64,000 nucleotides of DNA from DATILL01 sp035476575 (GCA_035476575.1 DATILL010000085.1:1-64000), one strand, 5' to 3'. Counted from the first letter of the stretch, positions 29,112 through 38,774 are shown. Numbers and translations are program-made. Notes: generated by a model from the letters alone, not told the origin.

Positions 29112-30026
29112 ATGTCGAACGTAGGTATGAGAACCGGTGTGGTCGTGGGGATCGATGGGTCGGGAACGACCCGCCGGCCGCTGCTCTGGGCAGCCCGCGA
29201 GGCCCGGCTCCGTCGGGAGCCACTGGTGATCTGCCATGCCTACCCGCCGCTGGACCATTCGGCGGGTCTCCGGTCGAGTGCGTCGGCCGGGGAGCGCTCC
29301 GACCGCCTGACGTGGTACGCCGCCGAGCTGGCTGAGGCGGCTGAACCGGGGCTGACCGTGGTCCCGGCGCCGGTTCCGGCGCCGGTTCGGGAGGCGTTGC
29401 TGGGCGCGGTCGAGCTGCCATGCCTGGTGGTGATCGGTACCGGCGGCGCCGGCCGGATGGCCGAGGCGCTGCTGGCCGAACCCACGCTGGGCGCATCCGG
29501 GCTGGGCGCGTCCGGGCCGATCGCGGTGGTCCGTGGGTCGGCGACCGGCTCAGGCCATCCGTTCGCCGGTCACGTCGTGGTGGCGGTGGAGTGCCCGGAG
29601 TCGGACGCGGCGGTCACGTTCGCCTTCATGGAGGCCGAGCTACGCCGGCTGCCGCTGGTCGCCGTCGGCGCCAGCGCGCGGGGTACGCCCGGCGGCCTGC
29701 CTGGCCGGGACGAGACCGCGGCTTGGGCGATGGTGGAGGCGGCGGTGGCGCCGTACCGGCGACGGCACCGTCGGGTGGAGGCGAAGCTGGCGGTGCACGC
29801 CGGCCATCCGGTCGGTGGGATCCTCAAGGCGGCCGTTGACGCGGCCCTGCTCGTGGTGGGGTCGGCGGACCCGTCGGCCGGTGCGGGCGGCCCGGTTGAC
29901 GGCTCAATGCGTCACGCGGCGATCACCGGTGCACCCTGCCCGGTGGTGGTCGTGCCCACCGTGCGGGACCATCCGGACGGCTGGCCCTCGCGGCTCCCAT
30001 CGCACGTGATCAGTAGCCTCCGGTAG
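29112..30026 (+). CDS. Universal stress protein, tandem Usp domains
   Basis: A 304-residue protein with two Usp domains. The first starts VVVGIDGSGTTRRPLLWAAR and contains the Walker-like ATP-binding GTGGAGR near 117. The second covers about 155-300 with HVVVAVECPESDAAVTFAFM and ends in HAAITGAPCPVVVVPT, where the usual GSxS is partly altered. Two-domain Usp proteins are induced by hypoxia and nitric oxide in mycobacteria via DosR. The ATG at 29112 gives a plausible start; another ATG lies at 29127. It is divergent from the PPOX gene with DosR-like boxes between. Confidence 0.87.
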   Translation: MSNVGMRTGVVVGIDGSGTTRRPLLWAAREARLRREPLVICHAYPPLDHSAGLRSSASAGERSDRLTWYAAELAEAAEPGLTVVPAPVPAPVREALLGAVELPCLVVIGTGGAGRMAEALLAEPTLGASGLGASGPIAVVRGSATGSGHPFAGHVVVAVECPESDAAVTFAFMEAELRRLPLVAVGASARGTPGGLPGRDETAAWAMVEAAVAPYRRRHRRVEAKLAVHAGHPVGGILKAAVDAALLVVGSADPSAGAGGPVDGSMRHAAITGAPCPVVVVPTVRDHPDGWPSRLPSHVISSLR

Positions 30027-30184
30027 ACCGGTAGACCGGCACGCCAGCGCGGACGACATCACTGGTCTTGTGGCGTGGTGACCACGAGATCAGTGATCTC
30101 GGCTACCGGCGCATTGCGAGGCCGATAACCAGGAGCCGATAACCAGGAGCCGGGTGGCTGGCTGTTGCCTATCCTGGGCGCCGT

Positions 30185-33100
30185 ATGAGTACGCCGGTGG
30201 TCCGACCCTCGCGCGCCGAACTGCGGGAACGTCGGCGGGTGTCGGTGCCGCGCATCACCTACCCGCCCGGCCTGCCGATCAGCCGCCGTACCGGCGACAT
30301 CGCCGCCGCGATCCGCGACCATCAGGTGGTGGTCGTGGCCGGGGAGACCGGCTCCGGGAAGACCACCCAGCTCCCCAAGATCTGCCTGGAGCTGGGCCGG
30401 GGTGTGCGCGGGATGATCGGGCACACCCAGCCACGCCGGATCGCGGCCCGCACCGTGGCCGACCGGGTCGCGGCCGAGCTGGGTACGCCACTGGGCGGGG
30501 TCGTCGGCTACCAGGTCCGGTTCACCGACCGGGTCGGTCCGGACACCCTGGTCAAGCTGATGACCGACGGCATCCTGCTGGCCGAGATCCAGCGGGACCG
30601 GCTGCTCCGCCGGTACGACACCCTGATCATCGACGAGGCGCACGAGCGCAGCCTGAACATCGACCTCATCCTCGGCTACCTCAAGGGGTTGCTGCCGCGC
30701 CGGCCCGACCTGAGGGTCGTCATCACCTCGGCCACCATCGACCCGGAGCGGTTCGCCGGCTACTTCGCCGGCCCGGGCGGCGAGCCGGCCCCGATCATCG
30801 AGGTCTCCGGCCGCGGCTACCCGGTGCAGGTCCGGTACCGCCCGATCGTCGACCCGGACGACGAGAACGCCGACCCTGACCGGGACCAGACCCAGGCCAT
30901 CCTGGACGCCGTCGACGAGCTGGCCGCCGAGCCGCCGGGCGACGTCCTGGTCTTCTGCAGCGGGGAGCGGGAGATCCGGGACACCGCCGATGCGCTGGCC
31001 GGGCAGCAGCCGGCCGGCACCGAGATCCTGCCGCTGTACGCCCGGCTGTCCACGGCCGAGCAGCACCGGGTCTTCCAGCCGCATGCCGGCCGGCGGATCG
31101 TGCTGGCCACGAACGTCGCCGAGACGTCGCTGACCGTGCCCGGCATCCGGTACGTGGTCGACCCCGGCACCGCGCGGATCTCCCGCTACAGCCACCGGCT
31201 CAAGGTGCAGCGGCTGCCCATCGAGGCGATCTCGCAGGCCTCGGCGAACCAGCGGGCGGGCCGCTGCGGGCGGACAGCGGACGGCGTCTGCATCCGGCTC
31301 TACACCGAGGCCGACTATGCCTCGCGGCCGGAGTTCACCGACCCGGAGATCCTGCGGACCAACCTGGCCTCGGTGATCCTGCAGATGGCCGCGGCCGAGC
31401 TGGGCGACGTCGCGACGTTCGGCTTCCTCGACCCGCCGGACCGGCGCAACATCGCCGACGGGGTCGCGCTGCTGCACGAGCTCGGCGCGCTCGACCCGGC
31501 CACGAAGCGACTGACCCCGCTCGGCCGCCGGCTCGCCCAGCTCCCGGTGGACCCGCGGCTGGGCCGGATGGTGCTGGCGGCGGCCGACAACGGCTGCCTG
31601 CGCGAGGTGATGGTGGTGGCGGCGGCGCTGTCCATCCAGGACCCGCGGGAGCGGCCGGTCGAGCAGCGGGCGGTGGCGGACGAGAAGCACGCCCGGTTCG
31701 TCGACAAGGACTCCGACTTCACGACGTACCTCAACCTGTGGGAGTACCTGGCGGAGCGGCAGCGGGAGCTGTCCGGCAACCAGCTCCGCAAGCTGTGCCG
31801 GGCTGAGCACCTCAGCTACCTGCGGGTCCGCGAGTGGCAGGACATCTACGCCCAGCTCCGCCAGGTGGTGCGCGGGCTCGGCCTGACACCGAACACCGCG
31901 CCGGCCGAGCCGCCGTTGGTCCACCGCGCGCTGCTCGCTGGCCTGCTGTCCCACCTGGGCATGAAGGACGGCGCGAAGCAGGAGTACGTCGGCGCCCGCA
32001 ACGCCCGGTTCGCGATCTTTCCCGGCTCAGCGCTGGCCAAGCGGCCGCCGCAGTGGGTGATGGCCGCCGAGCTGGTGGAGACCTCCCGGCTGTGGGGCCG
32101 GGTCGTCGCCCGGGTGGAGCCAGGCTGGGCCGAGGAGCTGGCCCCCCACCTGGTAAGGCGCAGCTACAGCGAGCCGCACTGGTCGAAGCGGCAGGGCGCG
32201 GTCATGGCGTACGAGAAGGTCACCCTGTACGGCGTCCCGATCGTGGCGAACCGGCTGGTCAGCTACGCCCGGGTTGACCCGGCGCTGGCCCGGGAGCTGT
32301 TCATCCGGCACGCGCTGGTCGAGGGCGACTGGGCGACCCGGCACCAGTTCTTCCACGCCAACCGGGCACTGCTGGAGGAGGTCGAGGACCTGGAGCACCG
32401 GGTGCGGCGGCGCGACATCCTGGTGGACGACGAGACCCTGTTCGAGTTCTACGCCGCGCGGATCCCGGCCGAGGTGGTGTCCGGGCGGCATTTCGACTCG
32501 TGGTGGAAGAAGGCGCGGCGGGCCCAGCCCGACCTGCTCGACCTCGACCGGGTGCTGGTCATGGGCGGCTCGGCTGGTGCGGTCAGCGAATGTGACTATC
32601 CCGATGAATGGCCGCATGGCGAGCTGCGGCTGCCGCTGGCCTACACCTTCGAGCCGGGTACGGCGGCCGACGGGGTCACCGTGCGGGTGCCGCTGGCGCT
32701 GCTCAACCAGCTCGACGGCGCCGGCTTCGACTGGCAGGTCCGCGGGCTGCGGGAGGAGCTGGTGATCGCGCTGATCCGGTCGCTGCCCAAGCCGGTGCGA
32801 CGCGGCTTCGTCCCGGTGCCGGATGTGGCCCGGGCGGTGCTGGCCCGGGTCACGCCGTACGCCGAGCCGCTGCTGGACGCGCTGGAACGCGAGCTTGCGG
32901 AGCTGACCGGTGTGGTGGTGCCGCGTGAGGCCTGGGAGCTGGACCGGGTGCCGGACCACCTGCGGCTGACCTTCCGGGTGGTGGACGAGCAGGACGGCGT
33001 GGTGGCGGAGGGCAAGGACCTGGCGGCGCTCACCCGGCGGCTGGCCGACCGGCTGCGGGCCGCGCTGTCCGCCGCGGGGAGCCCGCTGGAGCGGGCGGGG

Positions 33101-33961
33101 CTGCGGACGTGGAGCGTGGGGACGCTGCCGCCGACGTACGAGCGGGAACAGGCGGGGTACCGGGTGACGGCGTACCCGGCGCTGGTGGACGAGGGTGACA
33201 GCGTGGCGGTCCGGCTGCTGGCGACGGCGGAGCAGCAGCGGCGGGCGATGTGGGCGGGGACGCGACGGCTGCTGCTGCTCACCGGCCCCTCGCCGGTCCG
33301 GATGCTGCGGCAACGGCTGGCCAGCCGGGACAAGCTGGCGCTCAGCCACAACCCGCACGGGAGCGTGGCGGTGCTGCTGGACGACTGCATCGACTGCGCG
33401 GTCGACCGGCTGCTGGCAGAGGGTGGCGGGCCGGTGTGGGACGAGGCGGGGTTCGGCACGCTGGCCGAGGTGGTGCGGGTGCGGCTCGGGGAGACCGTGG
33501 TCGAGGTGGTGGGCCGGGCGCGGGAGGTGCTGGCCGAGTGGCACGGGCTGGAGCTGCGGCTGGGCGAGCTGGCGGCGCCGGTGCTGGGGACGGTGTTGGG
33601 GCCGGCGCTCGCTGACATCCGGGGGCAGGTGGGGGAGCTGGTCTATCCGGGGTTCGTGGCCGGCACGGGCTGGTCGCGGCTGCCTGACCTGGTGCGCTAC
33701 CTGCAGGCCGTCGGCCGGCGGCTGGACAAGCTGCCGGAGCGGCCCGAGCGTGACCGGGAGTGGATGGCGAGGGTGGACCGGGTGTGGCAGGCGTACCGGC
33801 GGCTGGTGCCGGTGGGCGGGCCGCCGCCGGACGGAGCGCTGGCCGGGATCCGCTGGATGATCGAGGAGCTGCGGGTCAGCTACTTCGCCCAGACCCTCGG
33901 CACGCCGTACCCGGTGTCTGACGTCCGCATTCTCCGCGCTCTCGACGCCCTCCCGTCATGA
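30185..33961 (+). CDS. hrpA: ATP-dependent RNA helicase HrpA
   Basis: A 1258-residue DEAH-box helicase. Motif I is GETGSGKT (53-60), motif II is DEAH (150-153), and SATIDPERFAGYF is motif III. TNVAETSLTVPGIRYVVDPG and QRAGRCGR are motifs V and VI. The HA2 and OB-fold regions follow, and the C-terminal DUF3418 region of bacterial HrpA is complete. HrpA acts on mRNA and on stalled ribosomes. The ATG at 30185 lies after TATCCTGGGCGCCGT, a likely -10. The stop overlaps the TIR gene start by four bases (ATGA), coupling the two. Confidence 0.95.
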   Translation: MSTPVVRPSRAELRERRRVSVPRITYPPGLPISRRTGDIAAAIRDHQVVVVAGETGSGKTTQLPKICLELGRGVRGMIGHTQPRRIAARTVADRVAAELGTPLGGVVGYQVRFTDRVGPDTLVKLMTDGILLAEIQRDRLLRRYDTLIIDEAHERSLNIDLILGYLKGLLPRRPDLRVVITSATIDPERFAGYFAGPGGEPAPIIEVSGRGYPVQVRYRPIVDPDDENADPDRDQTQAILDAVDELAAEPPGDVLVFCSGEREIRDTADALAGQQPAGTEILPLYARLSTAEQHRVFQPHAGRRIVLATNVAETSLTVPGIRYVVDPGTARISRYSHRLKVQRLPIEAISQASANQRAGRCGRTADGVCIRLYTEADYASRPEFTDPEILRTNLASVILQMAAAELGDVATFGFLDPPDRRNIADGVALLHELGALDPATKRLTPLGRRLAQLPVDPRLGRMVLAAADNGCLREVMVVAAALSIQDPRERPVEQRAVADEKHARFVDKDSDFTTYLNLWEYLAERQRELSGNQLRKLCRAEHLSYLRVREWQDIYAQLRQVVRGLGLTPNTAPAEPPLVHRALLAGLLSHLGMKDGAKQEYVGARNARFAIFPGSALAKRPPQWVMAAELVETSRLWGRVVARVEPGWAEELAPHLVRRSYSEPHWSKRQGAVMAYEKVTLYGVPIVANRLVSYARVDPALARELFIRHALVEGDWATRHQFFHANRALLEEVEDLEHRVRRRDILVDDETLFEFYAARIPAEVVSGRHFDSWWKKARRAQPDLLDLDRVLVMGGSAGAVSECDYPDEWPHGELRLPLAYTFEPGTAADGVTVRVPLALLNQLDGAGFDWQVRGLREELVIALIRSLPKPVRRGFVPVPDVARAVLARVTPYAEPLLDALERELAELTGVVVPREAWELDRVPDHLRLTFRVVDEQDGVVAEGKDLAALTRRLADRLRAALSAAGSPLERAGLRTWSVGTLPPTYEREQAGYRVTAYPALVDEGDSVAVRLLATAEQQRRAMWAGTRRLLLLTGPSPVRMLRQRLASRDKLALSHNPHGSVAVLLDDCIDCAVDRLLAEGGGPVWDEAGFGTLAEVVRVRLGETVVEVVGRAREVLAEWHGLELRLGELAAPVLGTVLGPALADIRGQVGELVYPGFVAGTGWSRLPDLVRYLQAVGRRLDKLPERPERDREWMARVDRVWQAYRRLVPVGGPPPDGALAGIRWMIEELRVSYFAQTLGTPYPVSDVRILRALDALPS

Positions 33962-35397
33962 CCGCGCCGAAGCTGACAGTGGGCGGCATCTTCCTCAACT
34001 ACCGCGGCAACGACGCGCTGCGGAGCCTCGTCGTCAGCGCCCTGCACGCCCGCCTGATCCAGCATTTCGGCGAGGACCGGGTGTTCATGGATGTGCAGAT
34101 GGAACCGGGCGTGCGCTATCCGGATGAAATCCGAGATCACCTGTGCGACTCGGACGTGCTGCTCGCCATCGTCCACGAAGGGTGGCTCGACGAGGTCGAT
34201 CATGACGGTGTGCGGTTGATCGACCGCGAACGGGACTGGGTGCGAGAGGAGATCAAGTACGCGCTGGGCCAGGGTAAGGATGTGTTTCAGGTGCTCCTCG
34301 GCGAGGCTAAGCGACCGGCTCCCGAGTCCCTGCCCGCGGATATCCGTGAGCTGGCCCATCGCCAGGACCACCGGCTACGGTCCTACGAAGACGTGGAGCC
34401 CTTGGTGCTTGCCCTTGAGCAGTACGTCGCCCCATCATGGTCGGAGCCCGGGCCGGCCTCGATTGAAAGCCCGTCGCGACGGCGAAGAGCGGTCGGGACA
34501 GCGCTGGTGGCTCTCCTCTGGGCGCCCCTAGTGCTCTGGCGGTATGGGGTGGGCTCCGGGTCGTCGACTGATCGCCTTGGAACCTTCCTTGTCAAGCTGG
34601 TTTTCTGGGGCATCGCGGCATTCGTCGGACTGCTGGTCGTTGGAGCCGGACTCTACGTCTTCCGTCGGAGGATACATACGTCGGAGACGGCGCCGATGCT
34701 GGACAAACCGGTGGCGCTCAGGTTGCTGAACCCCATCGCGGTGGCCTGGGTGTTCGGGCTCCTGCTCCTTGTGTGGAGCGAAACTCGCGGCTCGCTCTGG
34801 CCAACCCCCACGTATCTCGGGTTCGTGACCATGTTGGCTTATGGCGTCGCCCGAACGGTGGTGAACCAGCGGGAGCGGGAGAAGCAGGCAGACAGGGCAT
34901 GGCCGATCTGGACATCTGGCGTTTCTCTCAAGGCGGCACTGCTGCATGCGGACCTGGACCGACTGCGCAGCAGACTGGAGGCGTGGGGCCGGCCGCTGTC
35001 CCGCGAGCAGCGCGACAAGGCGCTCTGGGCGGTCGGGCAGCTTGACGAGGCCGCCGCGGAGCTGAAGCGACGGGCCAACCAGACCCGACGGGACTTCTTC
35101 ATGTACTGCGAAGTCCCAGATTTGGTCATGCTCGCCATCGGTGCTGTCGGCCTGGCTGCCATGCCCGGACTCGCTGTATTGGCCGTCATTCACTCGGCCA
35201 GCCTCAAGGGTGCCCTGATCCTCGTTCTCCTAGCCCTCGCGCTCACTGCGATGGGTGGGTGCGGCGTCGAGCTCAGGCATCGTTACGAGCGCTGGCAGTC
35301 CGGTCAGCTTGCTGTCGAAGTTGAGGCTGAAATCGCGTACTCGAAGAAGCTGCTTACCGTCCGTAGCAGAGCGCCGGCAGTATCGGAGCGGGTGTGA
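33958..35397 (+). CDS. TIR domain protein with C-terminal membrane segments
   Basis: A 479-residue protein. The TIR domain covers about 8-155: GGIFLNYRGND (box 1-like), VFMDVQMEPGVRYPDEIRDH, SDVLLAIVHEGWL, and DWVREEIKYALGQG, where E97/E98 occupy the catalytic Glu position of NADase TIRs. Membrane segments follow near 180-197, 209-235, 257-274, 282-302, and two near 388-432, with a helical region (325-380) between. Bacterial TIR proteins often act as defence effectors that cleave NAD; membrane anchoring is less common. GC is lower than that of neighbours, suggesting acquisition. It shares an ATGA overlap with hrpA, yet hrpA alone is a core gene, so the link may be incidental. No sensor gene such as an STING or Thoeris partner is adjacent. 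Confidence 0.82.
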   Translation: MTAPKLTVGGIFLNYRGNDALRSLVVSALHARLIQHFGEDRVFMDVQMEPGVRYPDEIRDHLCDSDVLLAIVHEGWLDEVDHDGVRLIDRERDWVREEIKYALGQGKDVFQVLLGEAKRPAPESLPADIRELAHRQDHRLRSYEDVEPLVLALEQYVAPSWSEPGPASIESPSRRRRAVGTALVALLWAPLVLWRYGVGSGSSTDRLGTFLVKLVFWGIAAFVGLLVVGAGLYVFRRRIHTSETAPMLDKPVALRLLNPIAVAWVFGLLLLVWSETRGSLWPTPTYLGFVTMLAYGVARTVVNQREREKQADRAWPIWTSGVSLKAALLHADLDRLRSRLEAWGRPLSREQRDKALWAVGQLDEAAAELKRRANQTRRDFFMYCEVPDLVMLAIGAVGLAAMPGLAVLAVIHSASLKGALILVLLALALTAMGGCGVELRHRYERWQSGQLAVEVEAEIAYSKKLLTVRSRAPAVSERV

Positions 35398-35448
35398 CGC
35401 TGGTCTCATCGGGCGACCGGCCGGGTTGATCGGGCCGAATCTGGAGCT

Positions 35449-36186
35449 GTGGCGAGGCGTGATTTCCAGTCCCCTGCTCCGCGGCCGTGGATCGAGGTGG
35501 TCGGCTCGGCGGACCCGGAGGTCACTCGCGCGGTCGTCATCCTGCTGCACGGTGGGCGGGCGCGCAGCCGTGAGCCGGCGGCGGGGGTCCGGCTGAGCTA
35601 TCGGCGGATGGTGCCGTTCGGCCGCGCGTTGCATCGGGCCGGAGCCGCCCACGGCCTGGCCGTGTGGATGCTGCGGTATCGCTACCGCGGCTGGAACGCG
35701 CCGGACGAGGACCCGGTGCAGGACGCCCGCTGGGCGCTCGACCAGGCCCGCGAGCGGCACCCCGGCGCCCCGGTCGTGCTGGTCGGCCACTCCATGGGCG
35801 GCCGGGCCGCGCTGCGGGCGGCTGGCGACCCGGCCGTGGTCGCGGTCTGCGCGCTCGCGCCGTGGATCGAGCCGGGCGAGCCGGTCGGCCAGCTCGCCGG
35901 CCGGGCGCTGCTGATCGCGCACGGCGACCGGGAGCGGATGACCTCGCCCCGGCTGTCCTTCGAGTACGCCCGGGCGGCCCGCCAGGTGAGCGACCGGGTC
36001 TGCCGGTTCGACGTGCTCGGTGACGGGCATGCGATGCTCCGCCGCGCCGCCGACTGGAACTGGCTGGTCTGCCGGTTCGTGCTGGGCGAGCTCGGCATGG
36101 AACCGGAGAACCCGGAGATTGCGAATGCCATGCGCGCGCCGACGCCCGCGGGCCTGCATACTCCGCTCGTGAGAGGGCGTTCGTGA
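35449..36186 (+). CDS. Alpha/beta hydrolase
   Basis: A 245-residue hydrolase with the nucleophile elbow GHSMGG near 107-112 (Ser), the VVILLHGGRARSREP oxyanion region, an acid near LLIAHGDRERMT, and the His in DVLGDGHAML near 190. Family members hydrolyse esters; the substrate cannot be deduced. The GTG at 35449 follows CTGGAGCT, a moderate ribosome site. It stands alone between the TIR gene and the decayed DUF222 gene. Confidence 0.83.
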   Translation: MARRDFQSPAPRPWIEVVGSADPEVTRAVVILLHGGRARSREPAAGVRLSYRRMVPFGRALHRAGAAHGLAVWMLRYRYRGWNAPDEDPVQDARWALDQARERHPGAPVVLVGHSMGGRAALRAAGDPAVVAVCALAPWIEPGEPVGQLAGRALLIAHGDRERMTSPRLSFEYARAARQVSDRVCRFDVLGDGHAMLRRAADWNWLVCRFVLGELGMEPENPEIANAMRAPTPAGLHTPLVRGRS

Positions 36187-36214
36187 TTCCAGCCAACCAG
36201 CCATGCGGCGATTG

Positions 36215-37397
36215 TCAGTCGTCGTCGGAGGGCTCGGGTTGGTTTGGTAGTGGCGGCCGGTGGGCTGGTCCAGCGGAAGGTGCCGTCTGGGTCTCGTGTG
36301 ACGGTCCAGCCGTGGGTGGTGTTGAGGCGGTGATGGCGGCGGCACAACGTGCCAAGGTTCGATGCGTCGGTGGGGCCGTTCGGGAACGGGTTTCAGGTGG
36401 TCGATGTCGCATTGCTTGGCGGGCTTGCGGCAGCGGGGGAAGTGGCAGGTCTTGTCCCGTGCCCGTACGTGGTCGGCGAGTGCGGCGGGTGGCCGGTAGG
36501 TGGTGCGGCCGTGTTCGAGGAGTGCGCCGGTGGCGGGGTCGGTGAGCAGGCGCCGCCAGGTGGCGTCGGCGGCGAGCTGGCGGGCTGTCTCGGTGGGGAT
36601 CGGGCCGTGCCCGACGAGCTCGCCGGGCTTGTCGTCGCACCCGAGCAGGGTGGTCGCCGCGACGGTGACGAGCACGGTGGCGGGGGTGGCGTAGCAGGCC
36701 CGGCCGAGGAGCAGGTCACCGAAGGCGTCGGCGCGGCGTTGGTTCATGCTGCGTGCGTCGTGGCACATGCGGGCGAGGGTGTCGAGTCGTTGGTAGCTGG
36801 CGGTGGCCTCGGGTGCGGTGATGGTGGCGGTGACCTGGGCCATGCCGTCTTCGACGGGGTGCTCCACGACCTTCCGTTCGGCTGTGCGCTGCTCGTGCCG
36901 GGCGCGTACACCGTCGGGGTCGACGCGCAGGACCGCGCGGCGGGTTGCCTGGCGGAGCTGGGGTGCGGTCTGCTCGGGCGCCCTAGCCAGGAACCTTCTC
37001 TTCCACCGCCTGGCGGCCTCGGGGACAGCGGGTGGGTCAGCTCCTCCAGCACCCGGGCCTTGGGCAGGTCGACCTCGCCGCGTTCCAGCGCGGCCAGGGT
37101 GCCCGGCAGCCGTTCGACCAGCGCCTCGGCCAGGTAGAGCCGGTTGCCGGCGGCGTTGCGGGTGACGCCCAGCTCCAACGCGATCTCGTCGGTCGCGAGC
37201 TCGGCGAGGGGCTCCCCGGCCCGCACCGGGGAGAACCGCGCGTACACCCGGGCCTTCCATGCCTCCACCACTGCCGACACGCGCTCCAGGTCGTGAACAG
37301 CATCAAGGCACTGGTCGGCGTCCAGCTTGTCCAGGCCGGCCGCGAGCGCTGCGGCCACCGCGGCGAGTGTCCGGTCGGGAGAGGAAGGGTTGAACAC
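36215..37397 (-). pseudogene. DUF222/HNH endonuclease (13E12-like), broken by several frameshifts
   Basis: The parts read as one DUF222 protein with a C-terminal HNH nuclease domain, a family related to REP13E12 of Mycobacterium. The N-terminal DUF222 region (from GTG 37397) includes DEIALELGVTRNAAGNRLYL and VEELTHPLSP-like sequence. After about 37010 the frame changes and continues QTAPQLRQATRRAVLRVDPD to CRKPAKQCDIDHLKPVP. The HNH core, GTLCRRHHRLNTTHGWTV, is in a third frame. The region 36985-37030 appears to hold three single-base indels within 45 bases. The start lies on a GAACACGTGTTC palindrome (37392-37403), also nearly present in the paralogue at 58 kb. Decay is likely, but errors in G/C runs are not excluded. 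Confidence 0.75.
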
Positions 37398-37462
37398 GTG
37401 TTCTATTCTCCCGGGGTGCCGTACCATTTCAAGCCTTTCGGACCAAAAGCGGAACCATGTTT

Positions 37463-37669
37463 CCGCCCCAAGGGACCCAGCGTAAAGGCGCGCCGGAGAG
37501 TTAAACCGGGCCGGCATCCCACCCTCCCGTCGGCGCTGCTTTATCCCAACGTACCCACCAGCGCAAAGCGATCCGGGACACAAACCACGCCAGGGCACCC
37601 ACCCATTCCTCGCCCCCTCTTTATCCCACGCCACCGCAGCCCAACGCAAGCAAGGGGAAAACAGGAACC
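37463..37669. repeat. Iterated motif region upstream of the first DUF222 gene
   Basis: Copies of a roughly 55-base motif occur at 37529-37586 and 37611-37669, with a shorter one near 37463-37508. Each has CTTTATCCCA, then an AGCGCAAA- or GCAAGC-like block, then a purine-rich GGGACACAAACC-type end. Read on the minus strand the motif is TTTGGTCC-rich and contains TTGGGATAAAG. The same motif occurs upstream of the truncated paralogue (58.1-58.4 kb), so it belongs to the DUF222 element. Confidence 0.65.
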
Positions 37670-38115
37670 TATCCCTTCAGCTCAACCGTCGCGGCGTAGT
37701 TCGCAAGCCCCTCAGCGCACCGTCGAACAAACCCGCCCAGCATCCACCGAAAAAACCATCCCGTCCCCGCGGCAACCGGCCGAAACGTCGAATGCCACCG
37801 AATCGTCGTCCCCCCATCGTCCGGCTTCAGATCAATATCGGCCCGATACGCCCGCAACGGCAGCCCACTCATCAGCTCATAGCTGAGCCGCCGATCCGGC
37901 ACCAGCTCCACAATCCGCTCGCGACTCGTCGCGGGCCAGGTCCGAAAGACCCGAACGGCCCCGACCCCCTCCACCCCGTCCTCCCCAGGCCGCGCCAGCT
38001 CGAACGACCCGAGCGGCGACCAGACCGGCCAGCTCGCCCCATCCGTCAGCAGCCGGTACACAGCCCCCGGTGCAGCCGCCGTCCGCACCCGTACGTCGAT
38101 CTCCTGGTGACCCAT
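37669..38115 (-). CDS. SRPBCC (START/polyketide cyclase-like) protein
   Basis: A 148-residue helix-grip ligand-binding protein. The sequence IDVRVRTAAAPGAVYRLLTD, SWPVWSPLGSFELARPGEDG, and FRPVAAGTGWFFRWMLGGFV fits the SRPBCC/polyketide cyclase fold, with a hydrophobic cavity for a lipid or aromatic ligand. The ATG at 38115 has a strong GGAAGGAG site. It is divergent from the TetR gene, across a 36-bp palindrome, so TetR probably represses it and responds to its ligand. Confidence 0.8.
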   Translation of the reverse strand: MGHQEIDVRVRTAAAPGAVYRLLTDGASWPVWSPLGSFELARPGEDGVEGVGAVRVFRTWPATSRERIVELVPDRRLSYELMSGLPLRAYRADIDLKPDDGGTTIRWHSTFRPVAAGTGWFFRWMLGGFVRRCAEGLANYAATVELKG

Positions 38116-38127
38116 CCGTGATCTCCT

Positions 38128-38163
38128 TCCGTACCATGTGGTACATGTACCACATGGTACGGA
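38128..38163. promoter_or_regulatory. 36-bp perfect palindrome, TetR operator
   Basis: The sequence from 38128 to 38163 is an exact palindrome: TCCGTACCATGTGGTAC on one side and its complement on the other, centred on GTACATGTAC. It overlaps the proposed start of the TetR gene and lies 13 bases before the divergent SRPBCC start. This is the expected place for a self-repressing TetR dimer pair. Direct evidence of binding is lacking. Confidence 0.85.
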
Positions 38164-38756
38164 GACCGGACCCGGAGACCAAGCCACGACTGCTCGCTCA
38201 GGCCGTCGAGTACGTCGCCCAGCACGGCGTCGCCGAGCTCAGCCTGCGCCAGCTTGCGGCCGCGCTGGGCACCAGCCACCGCATGCTCAGCTACCACTTC
38301 GGCTCCAAGGAGGGACTGCTCGTCGAGGTCGTCAAGGCGGTCGAGGAGCGGCAGCGGGCCGCGCTCGCCGACCTCGACGCCGAGCTGCCCGCCGGCCACC
38401 CGCCGGCCGAGCTCCTGCGCGCGTTGTGGCGCCGGCTGGCAGACCCGGCGCTCTGGCCGCACGAGCGGCTGTTCTTCGAGATGTACGGCCAGGCCCTGAT
38501 GGGAAACCCGAAGGCCACCCCGCTGCTGGCCGGCATCGTCGACTCCTGGCTGGCCCCCGCCGTCGACCTGGCCCGTCGGCGTGGCCTGCCGGGGCGCACC
38601 GCCGCGGCCGACGCACGGCTCGCCCTCGCCGTCGTACGCGGCCTGCTGCTGGACCTGCTGGCCACCGGCGACCGGGCCGGGGTCGACGCCGCGATGGAGC
38701 GCTTCGTCGAGTGGTACTCCAGCGGCTGGCCCGAGCCTACCTCGAAGACCAGCTAG
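38154..38756 (+). CDS. TetR-family transcriptional regulator
   Basis: A 200-residue repressor. The N-terminal helix-turn-helix is LRQLAAALGTSHRMLSYHFG near residues 34-53, preceded by the typical LLAQAVEYVAQHGVAELS helix. The C-terminal ligand domain (70-200) is alpha-helical with no known signature. Three in-frame ATGs at 38136, 38145 and 38154 all lie inside the operator palindrome. I take the third because it leaves the least of the palindrome translated; a leaderless transcript is possible. Its divergent partner is the SRPBCC gene. Confidence 0.87.
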   Translation: MVRRPDPETKPRLLAQAVEYVAQHGVAELSLRQLAAALGTSHRMLSYHFGSKEGLLVEVVKAVEERQRAALADLDAELPAGHPPAELLRALWRRLADPALWPHERLFFEMYGQALMGNPKATPLLAGIVDSWLAPAVDLARRRGLPGRTAAADARLALAVVRGLLLDLLATGDRAGVDAAMERFVEWYSSGWPEPTSKTS

Positions 38757-38774
38757 GCCCACCCTCCCGCTGCC

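Noticed and set aside
30073..30084. Extra AGGTSACCACA copy (GTGGTGACCAC) before hrpA
   Set aside because: It is a single palindromic match without a partner half-site; too weak to count as a cluster.
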